Origin: Nitrospirota bacterium
GTDB taxonomy: Bacteria; Nitrospirota; JACRHJ01
Reading direction: 5' to 3'
DNA length: 64,000 nucleotides
NCBI GenBank assembly: GCA_016212105.1
Contig: JACRHJ010000052.1
Coordinates: forward strand, 1 to 64,000
Shown here: piece after piece, positions 8,447 through 16,194 of the stretch
Layout of the letters: each line of letters starts with the position of its first letter
Position numbering within the stretch: position 1 is the stretch's first letter
Program-made: the position numbers and the translations under genes
Notes under the pieces: model-generated
Seen by the model: the letters and a program-made list of their open reading frames with translations, nothing else
Told to the model about the DNA's origin: nothing
Database searches by the model: none

Positions 8447-8478
8447 CCCCGGCCTCGAAAGAGGCCGGGGATTTTTTG
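8447..8478 (+). terminator. Terminator downstream of riboswitch 2
   Basis: Perfect 10-bp stem CCCCGGCCTC / GAGGCCGGGG (8447-8456, 8461-8470) with a GAAA tetraloop and a run of six T. The preceding GAGGAACGGGGCCTGAG (8409-8425) could pair with the left arm as an antiterminator. Confidence 0.88.
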
Positions 8479-8482
8479 TCGA

Positions 8483-8640
8483 ATGCCATCACCCCCGGCC
8501 CCCTCTCGCAAGCAGACAGAGAAGGAAATAAGGTAAGCCCTCACCACCAACCCCCTCTCCCACAAGGGGAGAGGGGGAGTATAGATGTACCCTCTCCCTT
8601 CAATGGGTGAGGGTGGCCCGAAGGGCCGGGTGAGGGATGG
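8483..8640. repeat. Pyrimidine/purine-rich dispersed repeat (CCCTCTCCC family)
   Basis: CTCACC..CCAACCCCCTCTCCC followed by the complementary GGGGAGAGGGGG forms a hairpin-prone element, repeated at least nine times in this window. It fills the space between the terminator and the ThiC-family gene. Confidence 0.8.
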
Positions 8641-8701
8641 TTTGCGACACGGTGCGGGCGCAGATGAACTGCGCCTTTGCAAGTAACAAGGAGGCAATGC
8701 A

Positions 8702-10024
8702 ATGGCGTCACAGGTGGAGCTTGCGTTACAGGGTGTTATAACAAACGAGATGATTGCGGCGGCGAAGGCGGACTTTGTCACGCCGGAGTACGTCCGGGAC
8801 ATGGTGGCCGAGGGCAAGGTAGTCATACCGAACAACCTGGGCCGCGCGTCGAGAAGTGTCGGCATCGGCAAGGGGCTTCGCACAAAGGTCAACGCGAGCA
8901 TCGGGACGTCCACGGACATCGCCGACATCGCTATGGAAATAGAGAAGGCTAAGGTCGCCCAGGCCTGCGGCGCGGACTCGCTGATGGAGCTGTCCGTCGG
9001 CGGCGACATACCGCGCATCAGGCGGGAGATACTCGGTGCGGTCGAACTCCCGGTCGGGACGGTGCCTCTGTACCAAGCCTTCGCCGAGTCCATAAAGAAG
9101 TACGGCAGCCCAGTGGACATGCCGGTCGAGATGCTGTTCGACGTTATCGAGGAGCAGTGCGCGGACGGCATATCCTTCATGGCGATACACTGCGGGATAA
9201 ACCGGATGACGGTCGAGCGGCTAAGGAAGCAGGGATACCGCTACGGCGGCCTGGTCTCGAAGGGTGGGGCGTACATGGTCGCGTGGATGCTTCACAACGA
9301 CCGGGAGAACCCGCTGTTCGAGCAGTTCGACCGGGTCGCGGACATCCTCAAAAAGTACGACTGCGTCCTCTCGCTGGGCAATGGCTTCCGCGCGGGAGCT
9401 ATTCACGACTCGTCCGACCGCTGCCAGATACAGGAACTGGTCATCAACTGCGAGCTGGCGGAAGAGGGCAGGCGTATGGGCTGCCAGATGATGGTCGAGG
9501 GGCCTGGCCACATACCCATAGACGAGATAGAGGCGAACATCATCATCCAGAAGCGCATGTCGAACGAGGCGCCGTTTTACGTACTCGGGCCGATAACCAC
9601 GGACGTCGCGCCCGGATACGACCACATCACCTCGGCCATCGGGGCGTCCCTGTCGTCCGCTTACGGCGCGGACTTCATCTGCTACGTCACGCCGTCCGAG
9701 CACCTCGCGCTCCCGGACGTGAACGACGTCAAAGAGGGCGTGATGGCCGCGCGCATCGCGGCGCACGTCGGCGACATGATAAAGCTCAAGGACAGGGGCC
9801 TGGACCGTGAGATGTCACTCGCGCGCCGAGGGCTCGACTGGAAGCGTCAGTTCGAGCTTGCCATCACAGGCGACAGGCCCGCCGAGATAAGGCGGTCCCG
9901 CATGCCCGAGAACGACGACTCCTGCACGATGTGCGGTGAGTTCTGCGCGACCCGCATCGTAACGAAGTACTTCGAAGCGGACATAGAGCGGGGGGAGAAG
10001 AAGCTGGGCGCGGAGGCCAGATAG
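8702..10024 (+). CDS. bzaF: ThiC-family radical SAM enzyme, probable 5-hydroxybenzimidazole synthase (BzaF)
   Basis: ThiC makes hydroxymethylpyrimidine phosphate, while its paralogue BzaF makes 5-hydroxybenzimidazole, both from aminoimidazole ribotide by radical SAM chemistry. This 440-residue protein has the short form without the long N-terminal extension of enterobacterial ThiC. It has the family core (G-L-R-T-K-V-N near 60, E-G-P-G-H near 269, G-P-I-T-T-D-V-A-P-G-Y-D-H near 296) and a C-terminal cluster motif C-T-M-C-G-E-F-C. That is CX2CX3C, where E. coli ThiC has CX2CX4C. The AAGGAGG site at 8689-8695 fits ATG 8702. The cobalamin riboswitch upstream, the adjacent cob genes and the lack of thi genes favour BzaF. 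Sequence alone does not exclude ThiC. Confidence 0.78.
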   Translation: MASQVELALQGVITNEMIAAAKADFVTPEYVRDMVAEGKVVIPNNLGRASRSVGIGKGLRTKVNASIGTSTDIADIAMEIEKAKVAQACGADSLMELSVGGDIPRIRREILGAVELPVGTVPLYQAFAESIKKYGSPVDMPVEMLFDVIEEQCADGISFMAIHCGINRMTVERLRKQGYRYGGLVSKGGAYMVAWMLHNDRENPLFEQFDRVADILKKYDCVLSLGNGFRAGAIHDSSDRCQIQELVINCELAEEGRRMGCQMMVEGPGHIPIDEIEANIIIQKRMSNEAPFYVLGPITTDVAPGYDHITSAIGASLSSAYGADFICYVTPSEHLALPDVNDVKEGVMAARIAAHVGDMIKLKDRGLDREMSLARRGLDWKRQFELAITGDRPAEIRRSRMPENDDSCTMCGEFCATRIVTKYFEADIERGEKKLGAEAR

Positions 10025-10290
10025 CCTCCACCCGTCATTCCCGCGAAGGCGGGAATCCAGGAATCGGCTTTTATGGGGCCGGCCCGTGTGTCGGCCCTTG
10101 CCTTCGCATTTAAATGTAGGGGCGGGTCCCCGTGCCCGCCCTTGCCTTTGACAACGCTCAATCCATTGACGCCACGGTGGAGAACTCTCACACCCAACCC
10201 CCCTTCGGCGGAGTTTACCCCGGTATGCATTAAGCCGGGGCTCAGGGCAGGCTCTCTCCCGCAAGGAGGGGGGGATTGATGGAGCTTGAT
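10025..10290. repeat. Dispersed-repeat cluster after bzaF
   Basis: The region holds a TTCCCGCGAAGGCGGGAA hairpin (10037-10054), a GGGGCCGGCCCG..GTCGGCCC element (10074-10101), GTAGGGGCGGGTCCCCGTGCCCGCCC (10117-10142) and a CCCAACCCCC..GGAGGGGGG element (10193-10276). I see no gene. The remainder up to 10473 holds a promoter and a leader. Confidence 0.75.
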
Positions 10291-10303
10291 AAAACATATT
10301 CGC

Positions 10304-10331
10304 TTGAATTCATGGGGCTTAACAGTATAAT
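10304..10331 (+). promoter_or_regulatory. Promoter of the histidine kinase gene
   Basis: TTGAAT (10304-10309), 16-nt spacer, TATAAT (10326-10331), leaving a leader of ~135 nt before ATG 10474. Confidence 0.55.
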
Positions 10332-10473
10332 AAATATTTAGGCAGGTGCTTAGCTTCCCCCGTTTACTCCTCCCCCAATCCATGCTATTATTAAATACAG
10401 GAGTTATTTTGTCCTCGGCAAGCTGAAAGACTCACGCGGGTGGTACGCCCACGCAATACAGAAAGGCCATGAC

Positions 10474-11844
10474 ATGCCCCCCGAAAACCAGACGGCCTGG
10501 CCCGGCCGGCACCGCTTCATATACCTCGGCATTGCGGCCGCGCTCGCATACTGGATACTGGAGGCGGCGGTGCATTCGTACGTCATGAACGGACGCGGCC
10601 TCATAGACTCTCTTACTTCCCGGGAGCCGCACGAGCTATGGATGAGGTTTTGCATGGCCGCGCTTGTCTTCGCATTCGGCCTATACGCGCACTTCCACGA
10701 GAAAAGGCATATCGAAGAAAAGGAACAGCTCCGTGAGAGCGAGGAGGTCAACCGCGCCATCCTGAACACGGTCCTTGACGGCATCATCACGATAAACGAC
10801 CACGGGATAATCCTCAAGGTCAACCCGGAGGCCGAGAAGGTATTCGGTTACACCGCCGGCGAGATGATAGGCAACAACGTCAGCATGCTTATGCCCGAGC
10901 CCTACGCGTCCCACCACGACGAGTATATAAAAAGATACCTCGACACGAGGCAGCCGAGGGTTGTCGGCATAGGCCGCGAGGTCGCGGGCCTGAGGAAGGA
11001 CGGGACGACATTCCCGCTGGAGCTTGGCATGAACGAGGTCAGGCTGGACGGGAAGGTGATGTTCACGGGCGTCGTCCGCGACCTCACGGGACGTAAGAAG
11101 ATGGAGAAGCAGAAGCAGGACTTCTACGCGATGGTCACGCACGATATCAAGTCCCCGCTTACCGTCATTCTCGCCTATGCCGAGATAATGGCGGACGAGG
11201 CGGGCGGCCTGGACAAGGAGAGCAGGGGGATGGCGGAGAGCATCATCAAGAGCAGCGACAAGGTGCTCGAACTGCTCGACGACTTCCTTGCGATTTCAAA
11301 AGTCGAGGCGGGCAACTTCAGGCTCGACCTGAAGGAGACCGGGCTGGGAGAGGTCCTGGAAGACCTGTACGGGCAGTTCAGGCCGCTGGCCGAAAAGGAC
11401 GGGCATGCGTTCAGCCTGGAGCTGGCGGACGGCCTGCCTGTGGTGGAGGTTGACAGGTCTTACTTGGGCAGGGCGGTCACGAACCTCCTGAGCAACGCGT
11501 TCAAGTTCACGCCGGCGGGCGGCGCGGTCGGACTCAAGGCTGCCATCGAGGAAAGCGCGGGCGAACGGCTTGTCAGAGTGTCCGTCAGCGACACCGGCGC
11601 CGGTATAGCACCCGAGGACAGGCCGAAGGTCTTCGAGAAGTATTACAGGACGAAGGGCGCGACGAACGTGAAGGGCACCGGCCTCGGCCTTGCGATAGTC
11701 AAGGCGGTCGCCGAGGCGCACAAGGGCCGGGTCGAGCTCGAAAGCGAGCCGGGGAAGGGGAGCCGGTTCAGCATAGTCCTGCCGGTGAAGGCGGGCGCCA
11801 GGGCCGGACGCAGGGCGGATGACAGGGCCGCGCGCGCTGCGTGA
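10474..11844 (+). CDS. Membrane histidine kinase with FixL-like PAS domain
   Basis: Two hydrophobic segments (~13-36 and ~55-73) precede a PAS domain (~88-195), a HisKA domain with phospho-acceptor His223 in V-T-H-D-I-K-S-P-L, and a HATPase domain with N-L-L-S-N-A-F-K-F-T, D-T-G-A-G-I and G-T-G-L-G-L-A-I boxes. The PAS core reads M-L-M-P-E-P-Y near 138 and G-I-G-R near 165. His148 lies where FixL has its proximal haem ligand and Arg168 where FixL has the ligand-sensing Arg, so it may bind haem and sense O2, CO or NO. No response regulator is adjacent. The nearest receiver protein is at 14055. The 456-residue length is normal. Confidence 0.88.
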   Translation: MPPENQTAWPGRHRFIYLGIAAALAYWILEAAVHSYVMNGRGLIDSLTSREPHELWMRFCMAALVFAFGLYAHFHEKRHIEEKEQLRESEEVNRAILNTVLDGIITINDHGIILKVNPEAEKVFGYTAGEMIGNNVSMLMPEPYASHHDEYIKRYLDTRQPRVVGIGREVAGLRKDGTTFPLELGMNEVRLDGKVMFTGVVRDLTGRKKMEKQKQDFYAMVTHDIKSPLTVILAYAEIMADEAGGLDKESRGMAESIIKSSDKVLELLDDFLAISKVEAGNFRLDLKETGLGEVLEDLYGQFRPLAEKDGHAFSLELADGLPVVEVDRSYLGRAVTNLLSNAFKFTPAGGAVGLKAAIEESAGERLVRVSVSDTGAGIAPEDRPKVFEKYYRTKGATNVKGTGLGLAIVKAVAEAHKGRVELESEPGKGSRFSIVLPVKAGARAGRRADDRAARAA

Positions 11845-11879
11845 ACCGTCCCAATGGATTACATCCCGTCCTATTTCTG

Positions 11880-11908
11880 TTGAAATACCGCGCTCTTGGC
11901 GTTATAAT
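11880..11908 (+). promoter_or_regulatory. Strong sigma-70 promoter
   Basis: TTGAAA (11880-11885), exact 17-nt spacer, TATAAT (11903-11908), between the kinase stop and the acyltransferase gene. The predicted start is near 11915. Confidence 0.75.
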
Positions 11909-11983
11909 CCCATATACTTTGTACGCCCATTACACCCAACCAGTCACCCACATGGACAGGGTGCCCGAGAAGGTATCCAGACC

Positions 11984-13174
11984 TTGTTTGTAAACCACCA
12001 GTACGCGAAGCTCGTGCTCGACGACCCGGCGATGTCCGTACTGCCGGTGTACGTCCTGTTGTTCCTCGCGGCCGTGCTTTCGATTAAGAAGTCGGCCGGC
12101 CAGGTCTTTCTTGACGCAGGCCAGACCGGCCAGCTCAAGGGGCTCGCCATACTCATGATAGTCGCGGGGCATATCAACCTCATCCTCGCTGGCGGGATAC
12201 GGGTGCCGAACTTCTCGGGCTTCGGCGTATCGGCGTTTCTTTTCTGTTCCGGTTACGGCCTTGCTGTGTCCACATCGGAGAAAATTTACACGCTCAAGAG
12301 CTTCTTCACGAGGCGCGCGTCGAGGATTTATCTTCCGTACTGGCTGGTCACCGCCGCGATAATCGCCGCCGACTATTTCGTGCTGTCGAGTCGTTACCCG
12401 GCTTCCGGCCTGGCACTGACCATGCTCGGCGTCAACTTTACCGGGTTCACAGACCAGTTTGACCCATCCCGCTGGTTCGTAACGTATATTATCGTCTTGT
12501 ATGTTTTCTTTTTCATTTCCGTAAGCGTGGCTGGAGGCTGGAAAGGGAGGACGTCCATACTGTTTGCCCTTGTCGCCGTCATGGACGCCTTGCTTGTTGT
12601 CGTGAACGGTTATTATCCGCATCTGGTATCTGTCGGGACTGTCAGGCATTACATCATGTACAGCCTGTTGTTCCCTGCGGGCTGCATGGCCGCGGCATAC
12701 TCAGATGAGGTCAGGGCGTCCGTAGGACGCGTGATGAACGGACCCGCGCTCCGGGCGGCGGCGGTGCTCGCCGTGGTAGTTTTCTTCGTCCTCAAGACGC
12801 TCATCGCGGACCCGCTCAGGGGACAGTTCGACAGGTCGGACATGGGCTCGATACTTGTCGAGTCCGCGCTCTGGCAGCCTGCGTTCGCGGCCTTCCTGCT
12901 GGTTTCGCTCGCCGCGCTCGCCGCGCTGAACCAGGCGGGGCTCCGGTCCGGTTTCCTCCTGTTCGTCGGAGGCATATCGTACGAGGTCTACCTCGTACAT
13001 TTCGTATTCATGCAGCGCTACGACCCACTGCTGTATCGGCGGCCGTTCGCACTCTGGTTTCTTATATTCCTTGCCGTGGTACTATTTATGGCATTCCTGC
13101 TCAACCGCTCGGTGGGACGGGTCAGGAGGCTCCTTCGTCTTGACGCCGCCTCCGGGACAGAAAGGGTAGTATGA
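11984..13174 (+). CDS. Acyltransferase family 3 membrane protein
   Basis: This is a polytopic membrane protein of about 396 residues with roughly ten hydrophobic segments. The N-terminal L-K-G-L-A-I-L-M-I-V-A-G-H motif contains the conserved His of acyltransferase family 3 (OafA/WecH-like). The R-R-x-x-R-I-Y-L-P-Y-W motif follows ~60 residues later. These enzymes O-acylate cell-surface sugars or lipids, and the substrate here is unknown. TTG 11984 has AGAAGG at 11968-11973. ATG 12032 is an alternative. The frame upstream of the 11880-11908 promoter cannot be coding on that transcript. The stop overlaps the next gene (ATGA). Confidence 0.85.
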   Translation: MFVNHQYAKLVLDDPAMSVLPVYVLLFLAAVLSIKKSAGQVFLDAGQTGQLKGLAILMIVAGHINLILAGGIRVPNFSGFGVSAFLFCSGYGLAVSTSEKIYTLKSFFTRRASRIYLPYWLVTAAIIAADYFVLSSRYPASGLALTMLGVNFTGFTDQFDPSRWFVTYIIVLYVFFFISVSVAGGWKGRTSILFALVAVMDALLVVVNGYYPHLVSVGTVRHYIMYSLLFPAGCMAAAYSDEVRASVGRVMNGPALRAAAVLAVVVFFVLKTLIADPLRGQFDRSDMGSILVESALWQPAFAAFLLVSLAALAALNQAGLRSGFLLFVGGISYEVYLVHFVFMQRYDPLLYRRPFALWFLIFLAVVLFMAFLLNRSVGRVRRLLRLDAASGTERVV

Positions 13175-13962
13175 AAATAGTCCGCATTATGACCGTCGTA
13201 CTGGCCGCGCTTCTTCTGTCCGCGTGCGCGCCCAGGCAGATTGTAAAGCCGATACCCGCGGACACGCCGCCGGAAAAAGTGCTCGATATGGCTATGGCCA
13301 GGGACCAGGGGCTGCAAGGCATCAGGGCTATGGTGAAGGTGGTCGTGCGCGTGGACGGCGCGGGCTCCCAAAGCTTCGACGCGGTGCTTTATGCAAAGCG
13401 GCCTGACAGGGTGCGGCTGACCGGGCTCGCCCTGATGGGCTACACCGTGTTCGACATCGTCATCCGGGGCGAGAAGTTCTATTTCTACGACCCGTCCGAG
13501 GGGTTCCTCTATACCGGGCCGAGGGGCGCGCTTCCGGGCTTCCTCGCGGAGCGCGGAGTAAAGGCGGACCCGAACGTCATCTTCGGCTCCCTGTTCTTCG
13601 AAACGCCGGGCGCGGGCGACAGATACTTCGTGGACCCTGTAGAGGACGGTTACGACCTGTTTATCGCGCACGAAAACGACGGAGTGCTCGTGCCGCTGGT
13701 CAAGACCGAGTATGACCCCGGCCTGAACGAGAAGAGGCGCATATTTTATGACCGGCTCGCGAGGCCGTACCTGTACGTCGAGACACCCGGATACACGGTC
13801 GTAGACGGCTACAGCCTGCCGTCCGCGATCAAGGTAGTGGACAGCGCGAACGGCTATACCGTGGACGTCACCTTCGAGAAGTACCTGGTCAACCCCGATG
13901 GCCTGGACGGGGACTTCACGATAGAAGGCGGCGAGTTCAAGGGGCTCAGGGAGGTCGAATGA
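13171..13962 (+). CDS. Lipoprotein, probable LolA/DUF4292-like fold
   Basis: The first 19 residues form a lipoprotein signal peptide with lipobox L-S-A-C (Cys19). The rest (263 residues in total) is beta-rich: paired strands such as F-D-A-V-L-Y-A-K-R-P-D-R-V-R-L-T-G, then K-F-Y-F-Y-D-P. This pattern is typical of LolA/LppX-like or DUF4292 outer-membrane lipoproteins. The family is assigned by appearance only. ATG 13171 overlaps the acyltransferase stop, so the two genes are coupled and may act together in envelope modification. Confidence 0.72.
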   Translation: MKIVRIMTVVLAALLLSACAPRQIVKPIPADTPPEKVLDMAMARDQGLQGIRAMVKVVVRVDGAGSQSFDAVLYAKRPDRVRLTGLALMGYTVFDIVIRGEKFYFYDPSEGFLYTGPRGALPGFLAERGVKADPNVIFGSLFFETPGAGDRYFVDPVEDGYDLFIAHENDGVLVPLVKTEYDPGLNEKRRIFYDRLARPYLYVETPGYTVVDGYSLPSAIKVVDSANGYTVDVTFEKYLVNPDGLDGDFTIEGGEFKGLREVE

Positions 13963-13995
13963 GTAATACAGGCCCAAATCTGTCCATGTTTATAC

Positions 13996-14022
13996 TTGAA
14001 AAAATCGTTCAAGTTATATAAT
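13996..14022 (+). promoter_or_regulatory. Promoter of the response-regulator gene
   Basis: TTGAAA (13996-14001) and TATAAT (14017-14022) are 15 nt apart, a short spacer. It lies 33 bp before ATG 14055. Confidence 0.5.
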
Positions 14023-14054
14023 ATGAGCCATCCGATAACTCTGGAGTGACGCTC

Positions 14055-15305
14055 ATGCCCGAAAAAATTCTTGTGGTGGACGACGACGAGGAGTTTGCCA
14101 ACCTCCTTGGCCTTCTGCTGACGAAGCGCGGGTTCAAGCCCGAGGTCGCCTACGGCGGCGTTCAGGCGCTCGAGATGGCGAAGAAATTGTCCCCGTCCAT
14201 AATACTCCAGGACTACATGCTCCCGGACTTCAAGGGCATGGACCTCCTGAAGGCCCTGCGCAGGGACTGTCCCGCATCATCGGTCATCATCATCACCGCG
14301 CGCGGGAGCGAGGAGGTGGCGGTAGAGCTGATGAAGGCCGGGGCCGCCGACTACCTCAAGAAGCCGTTCGAGGTGGACAGCCTCCTCCTGACGATAGAGA
14401 ACGTCAGGAAGATGCGGGGTTATGAGGCGGAGCGCGACAGGCTGAACGAGGACCTGCGCCAGCAGAACCGCGAGCTTATGGCACTTAACGCTTTTTCCAC
14501 GGCTCTCACGTCCGGCATGCTCTCCGCGGAGAAGTGCGAGTCCGCACTCGGCATCGTCGTGAAGAACATGCGGGTGGACCTGGTCAACATCTTCGTCTCG
14601 GCGAACGGCCGGGGGCTCAGGATGCTCGGCTCCGCCGGCCCGGACAGGGAGAAGTTCAGCGAGTGCGTAATCGCCCGCGACGAGGGGCTCGCGTCCTACG
14701 TCACGGAGATAAGGAAGGTAGCCGTCGTGACCGACTTCCGCAAGGAGACGCGGTTCAAGGTCCCGACGCTGGTCTTCGAGCACGGCATAACGTCCGCGCT
14801 CGCCGCGCCGTTGATGTACAAGGACCGGGCGCTCGGCGCGCTCGTGGCGTACAGCATAGAGCCGCGCACGTTCCATTCGTCCGACATGAAGCTGATGGGG
14901 AGCTTCGCCGGCCAGATCGCGATGTCGCTCGAAAGCGAGCTGATTTCCGAGAGGCTTGAAAAGATGAGGAGGCGGTGGCAGGTGACCTTCGACGCGGTCC
15001 CGGACGCGGTCATCGTGCAGGACGCGAACCATGTAATACTCAAGGCCAACAGGGCTGCGTCGGTCATGGCCGGCATGGAAGTGAAGGACATAATCGGCCA
15101 AAAGTGCAGCTGGGTCTTCCACAACAGCAAGGAGCCGGTCCCGGGCTGCCCGGTAAATGACGCGATAGCGACGAAGAAGGAAATATTCAGGGAGCTTTCA
15201 ACGGGAGACGGCTCGACGAAGCTGGCGATATGGGCGTACCCGATACTCGACGATGCCGGAGAGCTGGAGGCGGTCGTCGAGTACATAAGGAAGGCCGGGG
15301 CTTAG
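14055..15305 (+). CDS. Receiver-GAF-PAS signalling protein
   Basis: The N-terminal receiver domain (~1-120) has the acidic pocket V-V-D-D-D, the phospho-acceptor Asp in L-Q-D-Y-M-L, the switch Thr in I-T-A-R-G-S and the Lys in K-K-P-F. A helix leads into a GAF domain (~145-300) and then a PAS domain (~305-416) containing a C-S-W-V-F-H...P-G-C-P pair of cysteines. There is no kinase, DNA-binding, GGDEF or other output domain, so it probably acts by protein contact. GGAG at 14043-14046 fits ATG 14055. GTG 14046 is rejected because it overlaps that site. The stop codon overlaps that of the convergent metallo-hydrolase gene. Confidence 0.88.
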   Translation: MPEKILVVDDDEEFANLLGLLLTKRGFKPEVAYGGVQALEMAKKLSPSIILQDYMLPDFKGMDLLKALRRDCPASSVIIITARGSEEVAVELMKAGAADYLKKPFEVDSLLLTIENVRKMRGYEAERDRLNEDLRQQNRELMALNAFSTALTSGMLSAEKCESALGIVVKNMRVDLVNIFVSANGRGLRMLGSAGPDREKFSECVIARDEGLASYVTEIRKVAVVTDFRKETRFKVPTLVFEHGITSALAAPLMYKDRALGALVAYSIEPRTFHSSDMKLMGSFAGQIAMSLESELISERLEKMRRRWQVTFDAVPDAVIVQDANHVILKANRAASVMAGMEVKDIIGQKCSWVFHNSKEPVPGCPVNDAIATKKEIFRELSTGDGSTKLAIWAYPILDDAGELEAVVEYIRKAGA

Positions 15306-16081
15306 ACCTCGACCATGCCGCAGACCGCGTCCTGGCCGGCGACGTAGAGCTTTATGTGTCCGCAGGAGTTCTTCCGGAGCGTCTCGTGTGACGCGGAATG
15401 CGCAAGCTCCGGCATGTTGTTGACCTGGCTGATGTGCGCGAGTACGACGTGCGACAGGCCGTCGTGCAGGAGCTGCTCAAGCAGCCGCCCCGCGTCCGAG
15501 TTGGACAGGTGTCCCTGTTTCCCGCTTACCCTCTGCTTCAGGTGCCACGGGTACGGCCCGTCCTTCAGCATCCTCGGGTCGTGGTTGGACTCCAGCACCA
15601 GCGCGTTACAGCCCTTCAGACGCTCGATTACAAGAGTCGTCGCGTAGCCCAGGTCGGTTGCAAGCCCCGCCTTCTTTGCACCAGCGTAGAACGTGAACCC
15701 GACCGGGTTTGCCGCGTCGTGCGGGATGTCGAACGGCTCGATGCGTATGCCCTTGATGTCGAAGCCGGTGCCCGCCTCGAACTCGCATACCACAACCTTC
15801 TTGCCAATCCAGTCGCGGGCCGCCGTGTACGTCTGGCCGGTTATGTATACCGGTATCCCGTGCGCCCGGCAGAGCGGGCCGACCCCTTTTATGTGGTCGG
15901 TGTGCTCGTGCGTGATTATTACCGCGTCGATGTCCTCGGCCCTGACGTCTATCAGCGACAGCCGGAGCTTCGTTTCTCTCATCGTGAGGCCCGCGTCGAC
16001 GAGTATCCTCGTGCCGCCGCCCTCTATGTAGACGCAGTTACCCTTGCTCCCGGATGCGAGCGTGCATATCCTGAAATTGAT
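15302..16081 (-). CDS. Metallo-beta-lactamase fold hydrolase (WalJ/YycJ-like), possible ATC start
   Basis: The protein begins N-F-R-I-C-T-L-A-S-G-S-K-G-N-C and carries the zinc motif H-E-H-T-D-H, a later H-D-A-A-N-P segment, D-L-G-Y and H-I-S-Q. This is the YycJ/WalJ group of MBL-fold nuclease-like enzymes, linked in other bacteria to cell-wall and DNA metabolism. The codon where the family normally starts is ATC (16081-16079). It lies 7 nt after a perfect AAGGAGG (16095-16089). The only in-frame ATG, 16120-16118, has no ribosome site and lies in the spacer of a good promoter. I therefore place the start at ATC, with ATG 16120 as the conventional alternative. Confidence 0.88.
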   Translation of the reverse strand: MNFRICTLASGSKGNCVYIEGGGTRILVDAGLTMRETKLRLSLIDVRAEDIDAVIITHEHTDHIKGVGPLCRAHGIPVYITGQTYTAARDWIGKKVVVCEFEAGTGFDIKGIRIEPFDIPHDAANPVGFTFYAGAKKAGLATDLGYATTLVIERLKGCNALVLESNHDPRMLKDGPYPWHLKQRVSGKQGHLSNSDAGRLLEQLLHDGLSHVVLAHISQVNNMPELAHSASHETLRKNSCGHIKLYVAGQDAVCGMVEV

Positions 16082-16110
16082 GGTCGTGCCTCCTTGCGAA
16101 TTATTCTTGA

Positions 16111-16139
16111 TATGTAGCATATCGTGGGGGTGAAGTCAA
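16111..16139 (-). promoter_or_regulatory. Promoter of the WalJ-like gene
   Basis: On the minus strand TTGACT (16139-16134), 17-nt spacer, TACATA (16116-16111). The predicted start is near 16104, downstream of ATG 16120-16118. Confidence 0.55.
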
Positions 16140-16194
16140 GAGGAAACACAAGATGTGGGGGGGGATAGCCATGTAATTACATAGTGGAAACAGG

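Noticed and set aside
8380-8700. Thiamine (TPP) riboswitch before the ThiC-family gene
   Set aside because: A CTGAGA string occurs at 8421, but the rest of the TPP aptamer is missing; the aptamer present is for cobalamin.
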